64,000 nucleotides of DNA. Origin: Homalodisca vitripennis. Lineage: Eukaryota; Arthropoda; Insecta; Hemiptera; Cicadellidae. The notes beneath the pieces are model-generated. The model worked only from the letters and a program-made list of their open reading frames with translations, was not told the DNA's origin and searched no databases. The position numbers were made by a program, and so were the translations under genes. The stretch spans positions 143,102,001-143,166,000 of the forward strand of contig NC_060212.1 of the NCBI RefSeq assembly GCF_021130785.1, read 5' to 3'. This document shows, piece by piece, positions 46,771 through 59,171 of this stretch; the first letter of the stretch is position 1; every line of letters starts with the position of its first letter.

Positions 46771-47225
46771 TCCACTTTTGTTGTTAGCTTTACTATTTAT
46801 TTTTTTGATTTGTTTACGTTTTTTATTATTTCATAGCCCTACATATTTATTCTTCGTTATATTTGTTTCATTGTTTATATCGTTAATGGTTTACATTGTT
46901 AGTATTTATAAAATAATATCTATTTGTTTTGTTAATACTTACACATTTTACTTTGTTAATTGCTTGTTTCTTTTCTTGATTTTTTATATTGTTAATTGTT
47001 TACTTTGTCAAATTTTGTGTTTTTTAGTGTCTTGTTATTTGCTCGCATATGTATTGTAGTTATTGCTTGCTTTCTTTTCATGAACTTTATTACATGATTG
47101 TTAATGCCACTCGTTAATGTATTAAGCATAGATTAATTAACAATATTTCTAATTCTTTATACACTCTGTTGGCCATCTTTGTTTGTTTTTTGTAATGATG
47201 TAAAATGGCGTTATACCGTTGGTGA

Positions 47226-47275
<50 letters not shown>

Positions 47276-47277
47276 GA
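46771..47277 (+). mobile_element. LINE 3' untranslated end with (TA)n tail
   Basis: A very T-rich segment, with recurring TTGTTAATTGTTTAC words, leads to TGTAATGATGTAAAATGGCG, TTATACCGTTGGTGAATAAA, then (TA)n. The end parallels the minus-strand end of the 146-bp insert at 23068 (TGTAAAATGG, GTCCGTTAATAAATAAAT). This is the usual form of an APE-type LINE 3' end: an AATAAA-like terminus followed by a short tandem repeat. The 93-residue hydrophobic frame at 46778-47059 is a product of T-rich codons and is not called a gene. No RT-coding part is present. Confidence 0.6.
47229..47277. repeat. (TA)n microsatellite
   Basis: TA dinucleotide run directly after GAATAAA. It probably derives from the LINE tail. 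Confidence 0.93.
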
Positions 47278-47329
47278 TCAAAATATAACTTATTTGCTCA
47301 AATCCTTCCAAAGTCACTTCCTTCTCCAT

Positions 47330-47595
47330 ATTGAGGAACAAAATGGAGCTCCCTCCAAAACCAGTGATGGGAGGGGTAGCCAAAAGTCAAGGGCTGGTAA
47401 AACCGTCAGAAGTCTGCCTTCCGTGACCGCTCGACTGCCAATCTGCCGACCCTTGTCCGCACTGATACCCCCGACGCATCTGCCGAGTCATGGGATCATC
47501 AGACCGTGGGGTGAGTGGAGTGGAGTGTGCTCGGCGCGTGCGGGGCGTGGGATCACAGAGTGTAGTTCCGGGGAGGGAGGGCACAACTCATCACT
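47330..47595. promoter_or_regulatory. GC-rich island, candidate regulatory element
   Basis: About 260 bp with many CpGs, including CTTCCGTGACCGCTCGACTG, CCCCCGACGCATCTGCCGAG, GTGCTCGGCGCGTGCGGGGC and a GGGGAGGGAGGG run. Overlapping frames lie on both strands (plus 47219-47605, minus 47387-47584). The plus frame starts inside the (TA)n tail, so it is not a gene. Role unknown. Confidence 0.28.
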
Positions 47596-48164
47596 TACTT
47601 ACTAGAAACGGTTTGTCGACTTAATGGAACCGTTCCCAGAAATTCAGCAAATCAGCAGTAATCAGTTTAGCCATTTGCTCTCGTAAAACGCCACGTGCTG
47701 TGGGACGTGCAAGATCAACATCCTCCCAATTATCGCATTTTGAGGAAAGTATAGATGTCACAATTCTTTGTGGTAATGGAATCGTATAGGACTCTAATGA
47801 GAAATTGCAAACTTTCCGCTAACGCAATTTTTTTACATGCTCTTATTTTGAGTTAAGGACAAGAAGACGGTCTGTTTCATACTATTTTGGTTCTCATAAT
47901 CATTTAGGTCGTGAATCTGCAAACATAATCATTTATAAACAGAAATCATTTATAACTGTCAAAATCAAATGCATCCAAATGGGATCGGTGAAATATTGAT
48001 ATTAGCAATTACAGTTAAATTAGCACGGATGGGGTTGGAAATATAAACTAGATAGATAGACACACTTGTCTAAAAAGTGAGGAAACCCAAAAACAGTATA
48101 TTTGATATTTTGCGTAAGAATTTTTTCATACTTACTCTTTTCCTTTCAAATCCGTGGTTGTTGC
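47596..48164. other. AT-rich non-coding DNA
   Basis: Nothing is recognised. Confidence 0.4.
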
Positions 48165-48640
48165 TCCAGCATTATTGGCTGAGCTTTAGTGAAGCCAATC
48201 ACTCGAGGGGCTGGAAATATTTCATTCCATCTCTCTGCCTATCTGTCCGCACGTTTTACTTAGAATTTCCATGAAGCTTCATTTCTATATGAGGAACAAT
48301 GAGTTGGATCATGGTGCATGTCACTCCATGGGATTTGGTTGAGGGTTAGGCGAATATTCTTTCATTGGTCTCGTGGGTGACCATGATGGCAATGAGGAAA
48401 TAGCAGAATAAATAGATTTGTGAACTCAGTACTCTCATTACAAAAATCTGCATGTATCAATTGGCAAGACATGTTAGAAAGACTTCATATGCAGACTTTA
48501 AATTTTGAATGAAATTGCAAAAATGAGTTTCATAATGCGTCATTTTTGTCAAGTTCTTTTTTGTACGATTGTCTGTCTGTCTATCAATTCCAAGGACATC
48601 TCGAGAATGAAATCAGCTATTAAAATTTAGCAAGCAACCT
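48165..48640 (+). mobile_element. Dispersed repeat family R1, copy 4 (fullest)
   Basis: In order: TTGGCTGAGCTTTAGTGAAG, CCAATCACTCGAGGGGCTGG, AATATTTCATTCCATCTCTC, CTATCTGTCCGCACG, GGTGCATGTCACTCCATGGG (48321-48340), GGGTGACCATGATGGCAATG, AGGAAATAGCAGAATAAATA, GACTTCATATGCAGACTTTA, ATAATGCGTCATTTTTGTCA, a (GTCT)3 run, and ACATCTCGAGAATGAAATCA. This copy contains all the blocks seen in the other three and can serve as reference. It is non-coding and the ends are not defined. Confidence 0.72.
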
Positions 48641-50041
48641 CGGCGAAACCTGTTACAACAAGTTGTGTGGCGTACTTCTATCTTGTTACCTAGCCTATAA
48701 GAAATGAAGTGTACTTTATGTTATTAAAAATCATCTCAAAAGCCAAGTTTTGACGTTAAAAACCCAAAACACATTGAAACATTTCCGAGCAAACATTTTA
48801 TTTGAGTTTAAACCATGATCTTCTTTTGGCGTCCAGTCTTCACGGGAATTATTAATAGGATTATATAATGTTATTCTAAATAAAAAATCAAATCCATATT
48901 ATGTTTTGAGAAAAATTTAACATAAGGAAGTGTTGAACGATAACAGGAACCTTAATAATCTAAAATAATAGAGTTATATCAAGACATATTTAGGCTTACA
49001 TGAACTGAGACCAGAAAACCCCTCCGCTTAGGTCTACTAAAGTAATTTCTTGCAATAAATATGAGATATGCCACACAACTTTTAAGCATAGTCTATAACT
49101 TATGTTCTAGGAAAAATTTGTAAATCTTCTTGAACGATTATAAGGTTTGAACAACACGATCGAGGGATTGTTTCTTTTTTCTGTTTGTAGACACCAACAG
49201 TTGTTGCCACAAATATTCCAGAATCAGTATAAAATCCAGGCCTATTGTTCTGTTTAAAACTTAATTTTTGTATTGGCTTTCCCAACATACCAGGGTGTGA
49301 TCTCCAACTTTGTTCAAGAGCTATCAACGTATCTTATAAAGTTCCCTAAAAGCCTATTTTGAAAATTCCACGTTTTTGTCATAATTATATGGAAGCCAGA
49401 TTTTTTATAATCATTTTTTGTCAGTATACAACTGGATCGCTGGACTATACATTTTGTTTCATTTTTATTAAAATAGATTTTCAGTCGTTATTATTATTTT
49501 TAGCGAATTATTAGTGCGAATTTAACTTGTCCAAGAGCTGAAATTGTATTCAATTTAGTTTCAAATTTTGACTTCTGAGTTTAACTGTACTTTGCTATGG
49601 ATTTATATGAATTTGAGTAAAATAGAAGAAAACTATTAAATTTAACAACTACTTTTATCAGAGAGTTCCAGATACTAGATGTAATTTCCTAATCGTCAAC
49701 ATTGTCGAAACATGTTGGTACTTGCTGAATCAAGTAGAGTAAAGTAATCATAACTAATTGGATAGACTAGCATTGTTTTGTGTATTGACCATTTTATACT
49801 ATATTTTTCACACATATTCTTTATTTTCTGTCCAAAACGTTATTTCTTAGTAGTTTGCTGTTTATCTTCTCTACTTTTCTGTGTGTAGTAAGAAAGGTTT
49901 AAACCATTTAAACTCATTAGTTTAAACCATGTTGCATAATAGGACATTCAAGAAAGCAGGTAGGTACTGTTTTTTCTGCTTTTTGGGAGAGGAATCTACT
50001 TGAGGAATTTCCTCACTTTGGGAGAAAAAGTATGTACACTG
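48641..50041. other. AT-rich non-coding DNA
   Basis: Nothing is recognised. The 75-residue minus-strand frame at 49100-49327 has no motif. Confidence 0.4.
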
Positions 50042-50172
50042 CTAAAAAAATAAACAATAATAATAAAGTAACAACAAATTAAGAAAATGCAACAATTCCA
50101 AACAAGCTCTGTTAAAAATCAAATATTTCGAAAAATTTGAAAAGAGTGATATTGGTCTGTAATTACTCACAT
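50042..50172 (-). pseudogene. LINE reverse transcriptase fragment (NYRPIS block)
   Basis: The minus-strand reading has SNYRPISLFSNFSKYLIFNR and then LELLHFLN. This matches the first conserved RT block of LINEs (NYRPISLL-x-x-x-SK-x-x-E-x-x-x-x-x-RL-x-x-FL). Similarity ends abruptly at about 50172, where GC-rich sequence begins upstream. No later RT blocks follow downstream. It is a short orphan fragment. Confidence 0.75.
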
Positions 50173-50310
50173 GAGCTCGGTTCCGCGATGATAGCCGCGA
50201 CGACTGACAAGTCATAGGTGAGACAGTGAGGCCGGTTATCGTTAAGTCGTGGCCCATCGGTTCCGCGGGAGCCGTGATTAGCGCCGCGTGACTGCGTGAT
50301 TGTTCCACTT
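50173..50310. promoter_or_regulatory. Small GC-rich island
   Basis: About 140 bp of CpG-rich sequence with two similar words on the plus strand, CGGTTCCGCGATGATAGCCG and CGGTTCCGCGGGAGCCGTGA. This internal repetition, CGGTTCCGCG separated by about 81 bp, is not explained by the LINE fragment beside it. Role unknown. Confidence 0.3.
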
Positions 50311-53300
50311 GCCTCGCTGAGCACGATTTTACACAGACACGTATGTCACAGTCAATAGTTTTTATTGGTCTTCAAACAGACTTGGTGGTTTTTGCTAAAA
50401 TGCATGCCAGAAGTGAACCAATACAGTAAATTACAAAATTTGCGTATTTCAAAAATTATGATTGTATTACAACGTGCTATTAACATTAATGGCATAGTAT
50501 TTAAAGTGGTACAATCAATTTTGGGTTCGAATAATATTATTTTATGTTAAATTTATACCCTATTAAAATAACTTCCCTGAATACACACAAAAAAACTAAA
50601 AATAAATATTAGGCCATTTTTTGTATTCAAACCTAAAATTGGAATTTTTAATGTATGTATGTGAGTATTAGCTTTAGAGGGAGACGTGTTTTTCATTTAT
50701 AAGAAATGTAATTTCGTTGTTAAAAATAACATTTAAAAAGTGTAATTTTCCTTAATTATATTTAATATAATTTTGACTAGTTAGTTAGTCATAAGTGAGT
50801 AAACAACCTATCAATGCCTATCTTTAATACTACTGTAAAAAGTGAATATTTTCATCTCCAACAGTTTTTATTTGGGTGTAATTACAAAATTGCCTAATTT
50901 GCCTATTTAAAACGGCTGCAATTTCAAGTGGAGTGATAAGAGATTTTTTCACTTTTTTGTCTTCTTAATGGGACATGAATTTAATTGAAAATAATATATA
51001 TATATATATATAATGTGTGTGTGTGTATATTCAAACAAAAATGTATTGCACCATCAACTCTATTATGCAAGTATCTAAATACGAAGTTTTACGTTAACAA
51101 TAATTGCTTTCCTCGCATGCAAAGATTGTTTAGAAGAAATCTTAATCTTTAAAACAATATGTTGAATAGAAAGTAGTGAATTGTTCTTCAATATTCTAAC
51201 CTCATCATAGGCTCAAGATATGGCTTTTGTTATTGCCAAGAATTGTAGTAACTAATACAATGACTGACTAGCGTTGCCAAGTTGTGTTCATGTGTGAATC
51301 ATCATATTGGAGAGCGATATTGTTCGTGGAGTTTGTTTGTACAAATAGTTTATTTTTGAAAACACCCAGGAAGAGGGAAGTAGGATGGCATTAGTGGGAA
51401 TAGAAAATTTCCAAAGTTTATATTGTATTTTATATTGAAAGATAGACCCTCGTATGTGAGTGAAATATAAATTTGAAATTTTACTAAATAGAGATGAACC
51501 AAATTTAATAATTTCCATAATTTAACAAGACTTCACTATTTAGTGCATCCGTCTAACGAAATTTCCCTCCCAATAAATGGGTCTTGCACTAGTTTTCAGG
51601 TATAAAAGTGTTAACTCTCTTAGTTAATACTATAGTGCCACATAATTCTCACCTAATTTACGAGCTATTATCAGTAATTTCTACTATACTTCTATTTAGC
51701 AAACAAAACCTGGAAATGAATGAGTAAAACGTTTTTGTTTAACGTGTATTTAAACATGTATAATTTATATTTTTCTTTGATGATCTGACATCAAACTGAT
51801 TAACTCATTTATTTTAAACCATTAATTATATTAATTGACTTGTAAGAGCAGGTGTAGCCCCTAGTGGACTTCCCACGGCCAACCCGTTCCACTACCGACA
51901 TCAAAGTCACCTCACAGAATAACTTCCGATGACCTTTATGTCCAGGTGGGGATATTTAACTGCTATTTGTATTTCCTTTTAAAACGGTTGGAAGGGCCAT
52001 TGTTAAAGAGAAAGGACTGTTGTTTTATTTATCAAGGTTTCTTATTACCATCAATTTCACAACACACGTGTTTGAAAACAGAATTTATAAAAGGTAGGCT
52101 TACACAAAAACATGAATTAAATAAAATTAACAATTATTATATAGATATTTGTATTATTAGGTGATATCATTCATTATGAAAAAAAATCGCAATAATCATA
52201 CATTTGTTCAGAATAACGATGAAAAGCATCCAATATTTATACAGCAAAAGTAAAAGTAAATTATATATATCAGTAATAAATCGATTAGATCAAAATATAG
52301 CAGGTACACAAATTAGAGAAGAGTTAAAATTTACCCTCACACACTCACTGTCACGAAAGCTTTTTGTACTTTTCAAACTATCTGATGAAATATATGTAGG
52401 CTATGATCATATTACATTTACATTACTGTATAAGCAATTCGAGAAAGTAAGGACATCCAAGACATGTCATAATATACAATAAATACATTTTCGTACATTT
52501 CACCACCAACTTAGGCTACTACAGGAAATAAACTTTTAATACATACATCTTTCTTACACAATAAAACATATTGAAAGTGTACAGATTTATAACGTATTTT
52601 CATAATAGCCAATCAAGTGGCTGTTATGAAAACGACAAATGTTGTTTAATAGTTAATATGCATTTTTAAATCACCGTATTGGTCTGTTATTAATTTTTCA
52701 AATACGAATGTTGAAAAAAACTCATTTTTAGCCAATCATCTCATGAATGTTAATTTGCCCAAAAATATTTTGATTGCTAAAGTATAATCTATGATTGCAC
52801 CATATTCCGTAAGTAATCTATCAACACATTACAAAAGACCAGTTAACGCAATGTACTATACTTCTTAAAATAATTATCTATGATTACATGCAATTAAACC
52901 TTGTGGATAGTAAAAATGCTTGTAAATGATGAAATAAAATATTACAGCGTTGAACTTTTTGATAATATATTGAAGGTATATTTCAAGGAAAACATATAAC
53001 GGTGTTGACTCATACACCAGAAACGGTTCGGTATGCATTACGGTTCAGATACTAACGGTTGATCTAGTTACAATGTAACATTTTTGAACAGTTATAGATC
53101 CACCAGACACAGGTAGGTGAACAAAACGGTGAACAATGGTCCAAATCGTGCGAGTGCCTGTGGTAGGTGACTAATGTTGATTCAAGCAGAGGTTTCAAAA
53201 GGAGATGTCAGCCTGGGTGAAGCCACCAGTTGACGAACACTTGTTCACACACGAACATCTGGTGTTTGGTTTTGTGTTGCCTCCTCTCTGGATCTGCTAT

Positions 53301-53544
53301 TAGTTAATTTTCTTCTCTGATTCTACACGTATCACATCACAATACCCAATCTTCACTTAGGAAACGCTTTAGTAGGTAACATTTAAAAATTGTTTTAAGG
53401 AAATAAATGTGTTAAGAAGAATTTGTTTAAAATTTGGCTGTTTTGAAAAACCAATACTAATTACAGAACCAACCGAAGGCTTAACGTAGGATTGAGTTTT
53501 AACACATTTAATAACGCAACGATTTTTGATACGATAAATAGCTT
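50311..53544. other. AT-rich non-coding DNA
   Basis: Nothing is recognised as a gene over 3.2 kb. A short (TA)n(TG)n run lies at 50995-51027, a GC-richer patch at 51850-51950 and a mixed patch at 53000-53300. The 92-residue frame at 52204-52482 has no motif. Confidence 0.4.
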
Positions 53545-54260
53545 AGACCAGGCGTAAGCTATGGTGAGAAAGGGTTGATTAAATGCTAATGTTGAGTTCA
53601 GCTCCACCTTCCGTTTAGTGCAGCGTCTCAAATCTGACACTTATGCAGATTGACTTCCGGATATCTCTGGTACACGTATGTCTGAAGAGATCCATAAAAG
53701 TTGGTGAAGAAGACGGATGCCTTGCACCGTTTAGGTATAAGAGACACCTATACCACAACTCAAAGGATCTCAGTAAGGAGGCTCAGAAGCTATCCAATGT
53801 CCAGAAGCGTCCGGTGCCTTAGAGGTTCTGCAACAAAAGTCGACTTCCTGCTCAAGTATATCTCTACTAAAGCATAAATAATGTATCCATGCTTAACACT
53901 GCCAATGCATAATAAACTTTCCCACTTTCTGCCTAGGCATAATTGTTCAGTCCAGGGATAATCTCTCTCAGGGTTATTGCTTGCAGTGCATAGCTCTGCT
54001 TAGACCCTAGTCTACTCAAGAATACAATCCAACCAATGCATAAAAATTTGCTCGAACAAACCTTCCGAAGCATAATCCCGCCGAGACATAACTTGCCCAG
54101 TATAACCTTATCCTAACATATCACTGACCATGGTAAACTCTGTCAGACATAGCTTTGTCCAGCCTAACTCACCCAGGGAATAACTCTACTTAGGCATTAC
54201 TTGCGCAGGCATATTCCATTCACAAAACTGTTTTAGTATAACACTTATCATACATATCCT
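53545..54260. repeat. Complex repeat family R2, copy 2, with degenerate short-unit array
   Basis: The core at 53545-53760 contains GAGAAAGGGTTGATTAAATG, CTAATGTTGAG, TTTAGTGCAGCGTCTCAAAT, CTGACACTTATGCAGATTGA and TAGGTATAAGAGACACC. It corresponds block by block to 32060-32290. From about 53870 a degenerate tandem array follows with a unit of roughly 16-20 bp built on CATAACTTGCCCAG (for example CATAGCTTTGTCCAG, ATAACTCTACTTAGG, CATTACTTGCGCAGG). Copies are strongly diverged. Confidence 0.6.
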
Positions 54261-56399
54261 ATACCTACTAAAGCATATTCAGTTATTACTTCGGTTCCGT
54301 TTACTTTTTAGGTTCATGTTTTACAATTTTCATGGAGAATTTACTGTTTTATTTGACCCACTCAAATTACCTAATCATTACCTTAAGTTTCTTTCCTTAA
54401 CGTATCGTCTAGGAAAAAACTATCTTTCTCTACACTCAGCGGTAAAAATTCGTTATTAAACGTTAAAAAGTTCAAATACATTTCAGTTTTGATTAACCGA
54501 AGTTTTGGTGTTGATAAGCACAACAGATTGTTTGTGCTTTATTTAAATAAATACTTAACGATCGAATGGTAGAGTGCACAAAAAAACAAAGCACAATGTG
54601 TTCACAATGGAGTATCGTGGATCTGCAGGCGCACTCCCAGCTGAACTAACGATTTGGATTTAAAAAATACTTTTATATTATACCGCTTAACTAAAATATA
54701 TTAACTAAATTACCAAGGTCCCTTCAATTTAAGGTAAACTAGATTCTAGTGTACATGGAATACTTTGCTTTATTTTTGCTATTGTTATTTGCTGTTGTGT
54801 TGAATGTCGGCAATACACATGTTTAATAACGTTCCTTTGCAGCAGGTATATGAACATAGAAAATCGGCAGAATATAGGCTAAACGCAAACCAAACAATAC
54901 ACAATTTTATAAGCGCGTTGCATATTTTGAGAATAGTTAGTTATAAAATTATTGCTTGAAATAGAAAATGTGACAAATTTTCAGTTTAAATGGACACTGA
55001 ACTTTTAAATTCGTACTTTTATTTACTGTGTGTTTAGAAATCGCTCCCAAATCATTAATAGTATTTCTAACTGTTCTCAAACCACAACTCAACAAACATA
55101 CTACAAATAACATAGTTTGTGTTAATACTAATATAGATAATAATGCTAATATCAATTATAACACTAACTGTATGGTTTTTGAATCCCAGTATTTTCATCC
55201 AGCGGCCTATAATAAACTCTTCAGCGAAAGTGCTTTAACACCAGGAATTGTTTTGGATCATTTAGATGTTTAAATGGAGAGGCTGTTGAATAGAGTATCA
55301 GGCAAACTTGCGATGGGAAGTGTTCACTTCCTGCCTCTCGCTCTAGTATTGGTGGACGTCCCTGCCTTGGTCCAACTCGCATTTTAATCTATAATACAGG
55401 GCGATCTCAAGAATATAGAGTTGCAGAGTAAACAATTCAAGCTCCCTGATGGCATCTTTGGATGACTCTCTGAAGCTCAATTTTGAAAACAGTTCCTTTG
55501 TGCTCTAAGTATTCTTTGAAGTCTGCATTTAGAAAAAGAAGCACAAGATTTTGATATATCGGACCAAAATAGTCCATTCTTATTATATGCGTCTGTGGAA
55601 TCATATTAAGCAAGTTTTCGCCAGACCATAAGTGTGAGACGGTAAGCTTTGATGAGACGCTTTTTTATGAAAGGTCCATTGCTGATTTAGAGATACCTTC
55701 TCGTGCAATATCACCCTTTCGCGCATCATCATACGCAGCTCTCCCAAACGGATCCTTGCTTTGGGCCTTCATGGGCACGAACCTCTTGTGCTCTTAGACT
55801 ATGATATCGAGGTCAAACGCTCATAAAATAGGTTCAGATATGAGGGTTAAACTCATAAACTGAGTAAGGACTGCTGTAAGCGTTAATGTATCAAAGTATG
55901 TGAAACCTTTTATTTTGTGTAGCAACCCAAATAACTGTATTTTTAAATTTTTTGAACTTTGGAATTAATTTTGAATCAATAAATAAATCTTTAAATTGTT
56001 TTTTTAAGTAAGGAATCGGAGGTTGGCAAGTATAAACAAGACCCACTCAGTATTGTGCCTTTTTCGCGTGCCTTAAGTACGATAAACTTGAGCTTTGCGA
56101 TCGCTTATGATATATAAGGTTTCAACACAATAAAAAAAAACTCTTAAAAATGAGAACAAATAGTTTTTTCCCCGGATTAGTTCCTTCAGTAAGATTTTCA
56201 TAATGGCTCGTGAAAAACAAAGTAAGATTGAATAATTTCAACTCAATTACTAAATATTTAACCCTTTTATCATAAAAATCAAAATTTATGCGTGAATAAT
56301 TTTGTAGCTATAATATTTTGCAAAATGTTATGTTTTTGATAACGGTTATTCCTAACTTGTAAGTAATTAGTTGACTTTTCTGTTGAGTCTAGTTTGCTA
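54261..56399. other. AT-rich non-coding DNA
   Basis: Nothing is recognised. Two opposed short frames at 54949-55273 and a slightly GC-richer stretch at 55270-55800 show no family motif. Confidence 0.4.
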
Positions 56400-56800
56400 A
56401 GCCATTCGGTGAAGTGCCTTCCTATGTCCATTGCAGGGGCCCCACATGGTCAAGGAGAGGGTGGGTTGTCGTTCCCCAACGTACAAGATTATCCCATTGC
56501 CCTGCTCAAAGGCGATTACCATCTACCCTGGATAAATAATTTACGTCTCTGACGGAACCGGAAATCCAGCCGGCCATTTTGTCGTAATGGGCCCACGTGC
56601 GCGGCGGGGACCGTTGGAAGAAAGAAAGAAGAAGGCAGGTGCGTCGGTGAGTGATACTGTATTCAGGGCCTATAAATACTGAGCTAGGTTATGTATTAAC
56701 CGGAGAACTTCCGGTCTGTTACTTCGCGTCCTTCGACGACTTCCGGTTCTCAGTCACTCAGCTGGCCGTTGGCCTACTTCTTCGAGATGCTGTCAGGTAT
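56400..56800 (+). promoter_or_regulatory. GC-rich island with TATA-like, ETS, PHO-like and E-box motifs
   Basis: Motifs in order: GGATAAATAATTTACG, AACCGGAAATCC (ETS core GGAA), GGCCATTTTGTCG (PHO-like GCCATTTT), GGGCCCACGTGCGCGG (CACGTG E-box), a GA-rich run AAGAAAGAAAGAAGAAGG, GGCCTATAAATACTGAG (TATA-like, 56669-56676), CCGGAGAACTTCCGG (palindromic ETS pair), ACTTCCGGT, and TCTCAGTCACTCAGCTG, which contains TCAGTC, a good arthropod initiator. The initiator is about 80 bp from the TATA box, farther than the usual 30. This is the most promoter-like sequence in the window, but no transcript or reading frame supports it. Confidence 0.4.
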
Positions 56801-57339
56801 CAAAATCATAGTTAAAAGACACCAGGGCGTGTGTTCCTTCATCTAAAAGATCATACGAAAAAGATTCGGAAACAATATAGGCTGAAGAAGTTTTGAAAAT
56901 GAAGAGAAAACTAAATACTCCAACTCGTTACCTTTCTTTATTGGAGCAAATTGTGATCTTTGCAATTAATTCTACGTAAAGGATACCTTGAACAGAATTT
57001 AGCCACGGAATTAACCTATTTTTAACAAAAGGCCTATTTATCTTGTAAGCCACTCAACTCTCTTTTGGGAGATCTAATCACATAGAATTTGTGCCTGTAT
57101 GTACCCTATGCATGTATTATTAAAATATTAAGCAAAATTGATACTTTATTATTCCTAAAATAAGATGTTAAAACCAATGTAGAATACAAGGTAACAGTGA
57201 AAATTCCACAAATGATTAGTGAGCAAAAATTTAATAATGGAGAAATTACAGCCAATTAAAATGTTCACTGGATTGTATTCAGTTTTGTAAACTCCCACAG
57301 TCGGACGAAGAAAATAACCACCAAACAAGGTTAAAAACA
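56801..57339. other. AT-rich non-coding DNA
   Basis: Nothing is recognised. Confidence 0.4.
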
Positions 57340-57730
57340 AAATGTGGAAACAATAACAAAGGGGGTGGTGGGGGCGGGCTGATCTTGAAGTAGAATTGCC
57401 AGGGTTGCTAGTCATTAAATCTAATGAGGGGGTCATCGGCATGAATCTCGCCCTAGAGGAGGGACACGCAGGTCATCCACCCTTGGGGCGGCAGTTGGTC
57501 GAGCTTCTGGCTGACGACGAGTAGGGTCACATCAGATAGCCAACACTGGCAGCTCATCGACCTCCCTTTACATCTACCGGCCCTTCCCATCAATATTAAT
57601 GACCGGAATGTCCGAATGATTAATTATTATGGGTAATAGGTAAGCTTTCAATTAGGCGTTGTAGGCTTACCGTGATAATGACTTAAGCTCTCCTCGTGAG
57701 CCTAACTGGACAGGTGGTCTCAGGATAGAA
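57340..57730. promoter_or_regulatory. GC-rich island ending in homeodomain-type sites
   Basis: The GC-rich part (57350-57580) includes GGGGCGGCAGTTGG and GCTGACGACGAGTAGGGTCA. The right part switches to CATCAATATTAATGACCGGA, ATGTCCGAATGATTAATTAT and TATGGGTAATAGG, with several TAAT cores, then TTACCGTGATAATGACTTAA and CAGGTGG. The run of TAAT-type cores between CG-rich words resembles developmental enhancers. Inference only. Confidence 0.32.
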
Positions 57731-58609
57731 ATGTCATATAGAGTACAACAGGTTTATCTGTGACGTCGTATCCCATGCTTGAGGTGATTAAAAACACACA
57801 AAAATAGGACACATCAAATAGGAATTAAATAGAAGTGTGGAATTTGGTTTGGTCAAAGTTTTGGTTAAAAGAATATTAGTTACAATATTTTAAGATAACT
57901 GAAGAAAAGGAAAAAATTTTTTTTTAAGTATTCTATAACGAATTATAATCCTTCTTTAAATCAGACCCACAGAAAGACAGCAGAAATATAAGTATGAAAT
58001 ATGAATAGAAAGAATGATTTGATGAAATTATCCTAAACATGTCATCACAACGTAATGATTGTATTTTATTAAGTATTTTTCTTATATCGCATTGTAATTC
58101 TAAACTAATGATTCATATGTAAAAATACTAAAAAAGGTACACATTTATCTTCAGCTGTTGTAGTTGAATGCGGTCTCAACATTTCCCAAATTGACTATTT
58201 TAAGTGCCTATATTCCTCTTGGAGTGATACATTATTTTTTTCAGGTTTTAAGTTTAGACATATACAAGAGCTTCGAAAAAATAATAAATATCAACCAAAC
58301 TCCGATGCTATCATAAGTTGCAAACTAAAAATTATCATATATCATTCAATTTGCTATACCAACAAATATATAAAACGTGGTGATATAATAGTTAGAAAAT
58401 AAGTAAAAAAATAATACAGTACATGTACAACTCTAATATGCTACTACTATAAAAATACTAAATTATTTATATTTAAAGCAATAATCAATTTAAATACTAT
58501 TTGAATAAATAACAATAAAATTACAACTAAATAAGATTATTAAAATTTCAGAAATTATAACAGTAGAGAAATAGACCTGTAATCACAAAATGCAATTTTC
58601 TTCCATTAT
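57731..58609. other. AT-rich non-coding DNA
   Basis: Nothing is recognised. Confidence 0.4.
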
Positions 58610-58860
58610 CATAATTACCTTATCCCCGTTACATCGCGTCAGAGGCCTTTGCACCTCAATCAACGCTTATTTCGCAATCAAGGGCATCTCACCCCGTAAC
58701 ATCTGCCCCGGCGGGGTGAGGGGCGGCCGCTACCCTTCTGTCGGTCAGATGTCATCAACCTCACCTGTCCGCGCGCTGATATCAGACTTCCTAACACCAT
58801 CAGAGCATGAGCTCGGGACATCACTGTCACAGACAGTCTAGCACTTCCTCCGCCTTTTGC
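58610..58860. promoter_or_regulatory. GC-rich island, candidate regulatory element
   Basis: About 250 bp with GGCCTTTGCACCTC, TCAATCAACGCTTATTTCGC, CTGCCCCGGCGGGGTGAGGG (CCCCG/CGGGG inverted pair), GGCGGCCGC and CAACCTCACCTGTCCGCGCG (CACCTG E-box). Frames are open on both strands (plus 58590-58841; minus 58678-59004) and none has a known motif. Confidence 0.3.
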
Positions 58861-59171
58861 TGGGGCCTGAGGTTTGAATGGATTTATCATGTAAATTAGT
58901 TGGGATGGTAGCATATCTTCTAAAAGATGAGCATAAGCTTGTTTTACATACGATGGAGAATATCCCTCGGACTGGCAATCGTCAGTTTGGAGCGATAAAA
59001 GCATATTGCTCTTGAGTCGACCACCTATTTAAACGATCAAAAGGCGTATTAAAAAATGCACCCGGCTGTTCCTCTAGTAATAATACTTCTTCAATTTACA
59101 TAGTTTTTACAAAAAATATGTAAGGGTTCAAATATTTTTTATTGAAAGTTTGTATAGTGCTATTCCCTATA

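Noticed and set aside
46778..47059. 93-residue hydrophobic frame that looks like a membrane protein
   Set aside because: T-rich DNA gives Phe, Leu, Ile and Val codons by default; the segment lies in a LINE-type 3' untranslated region.
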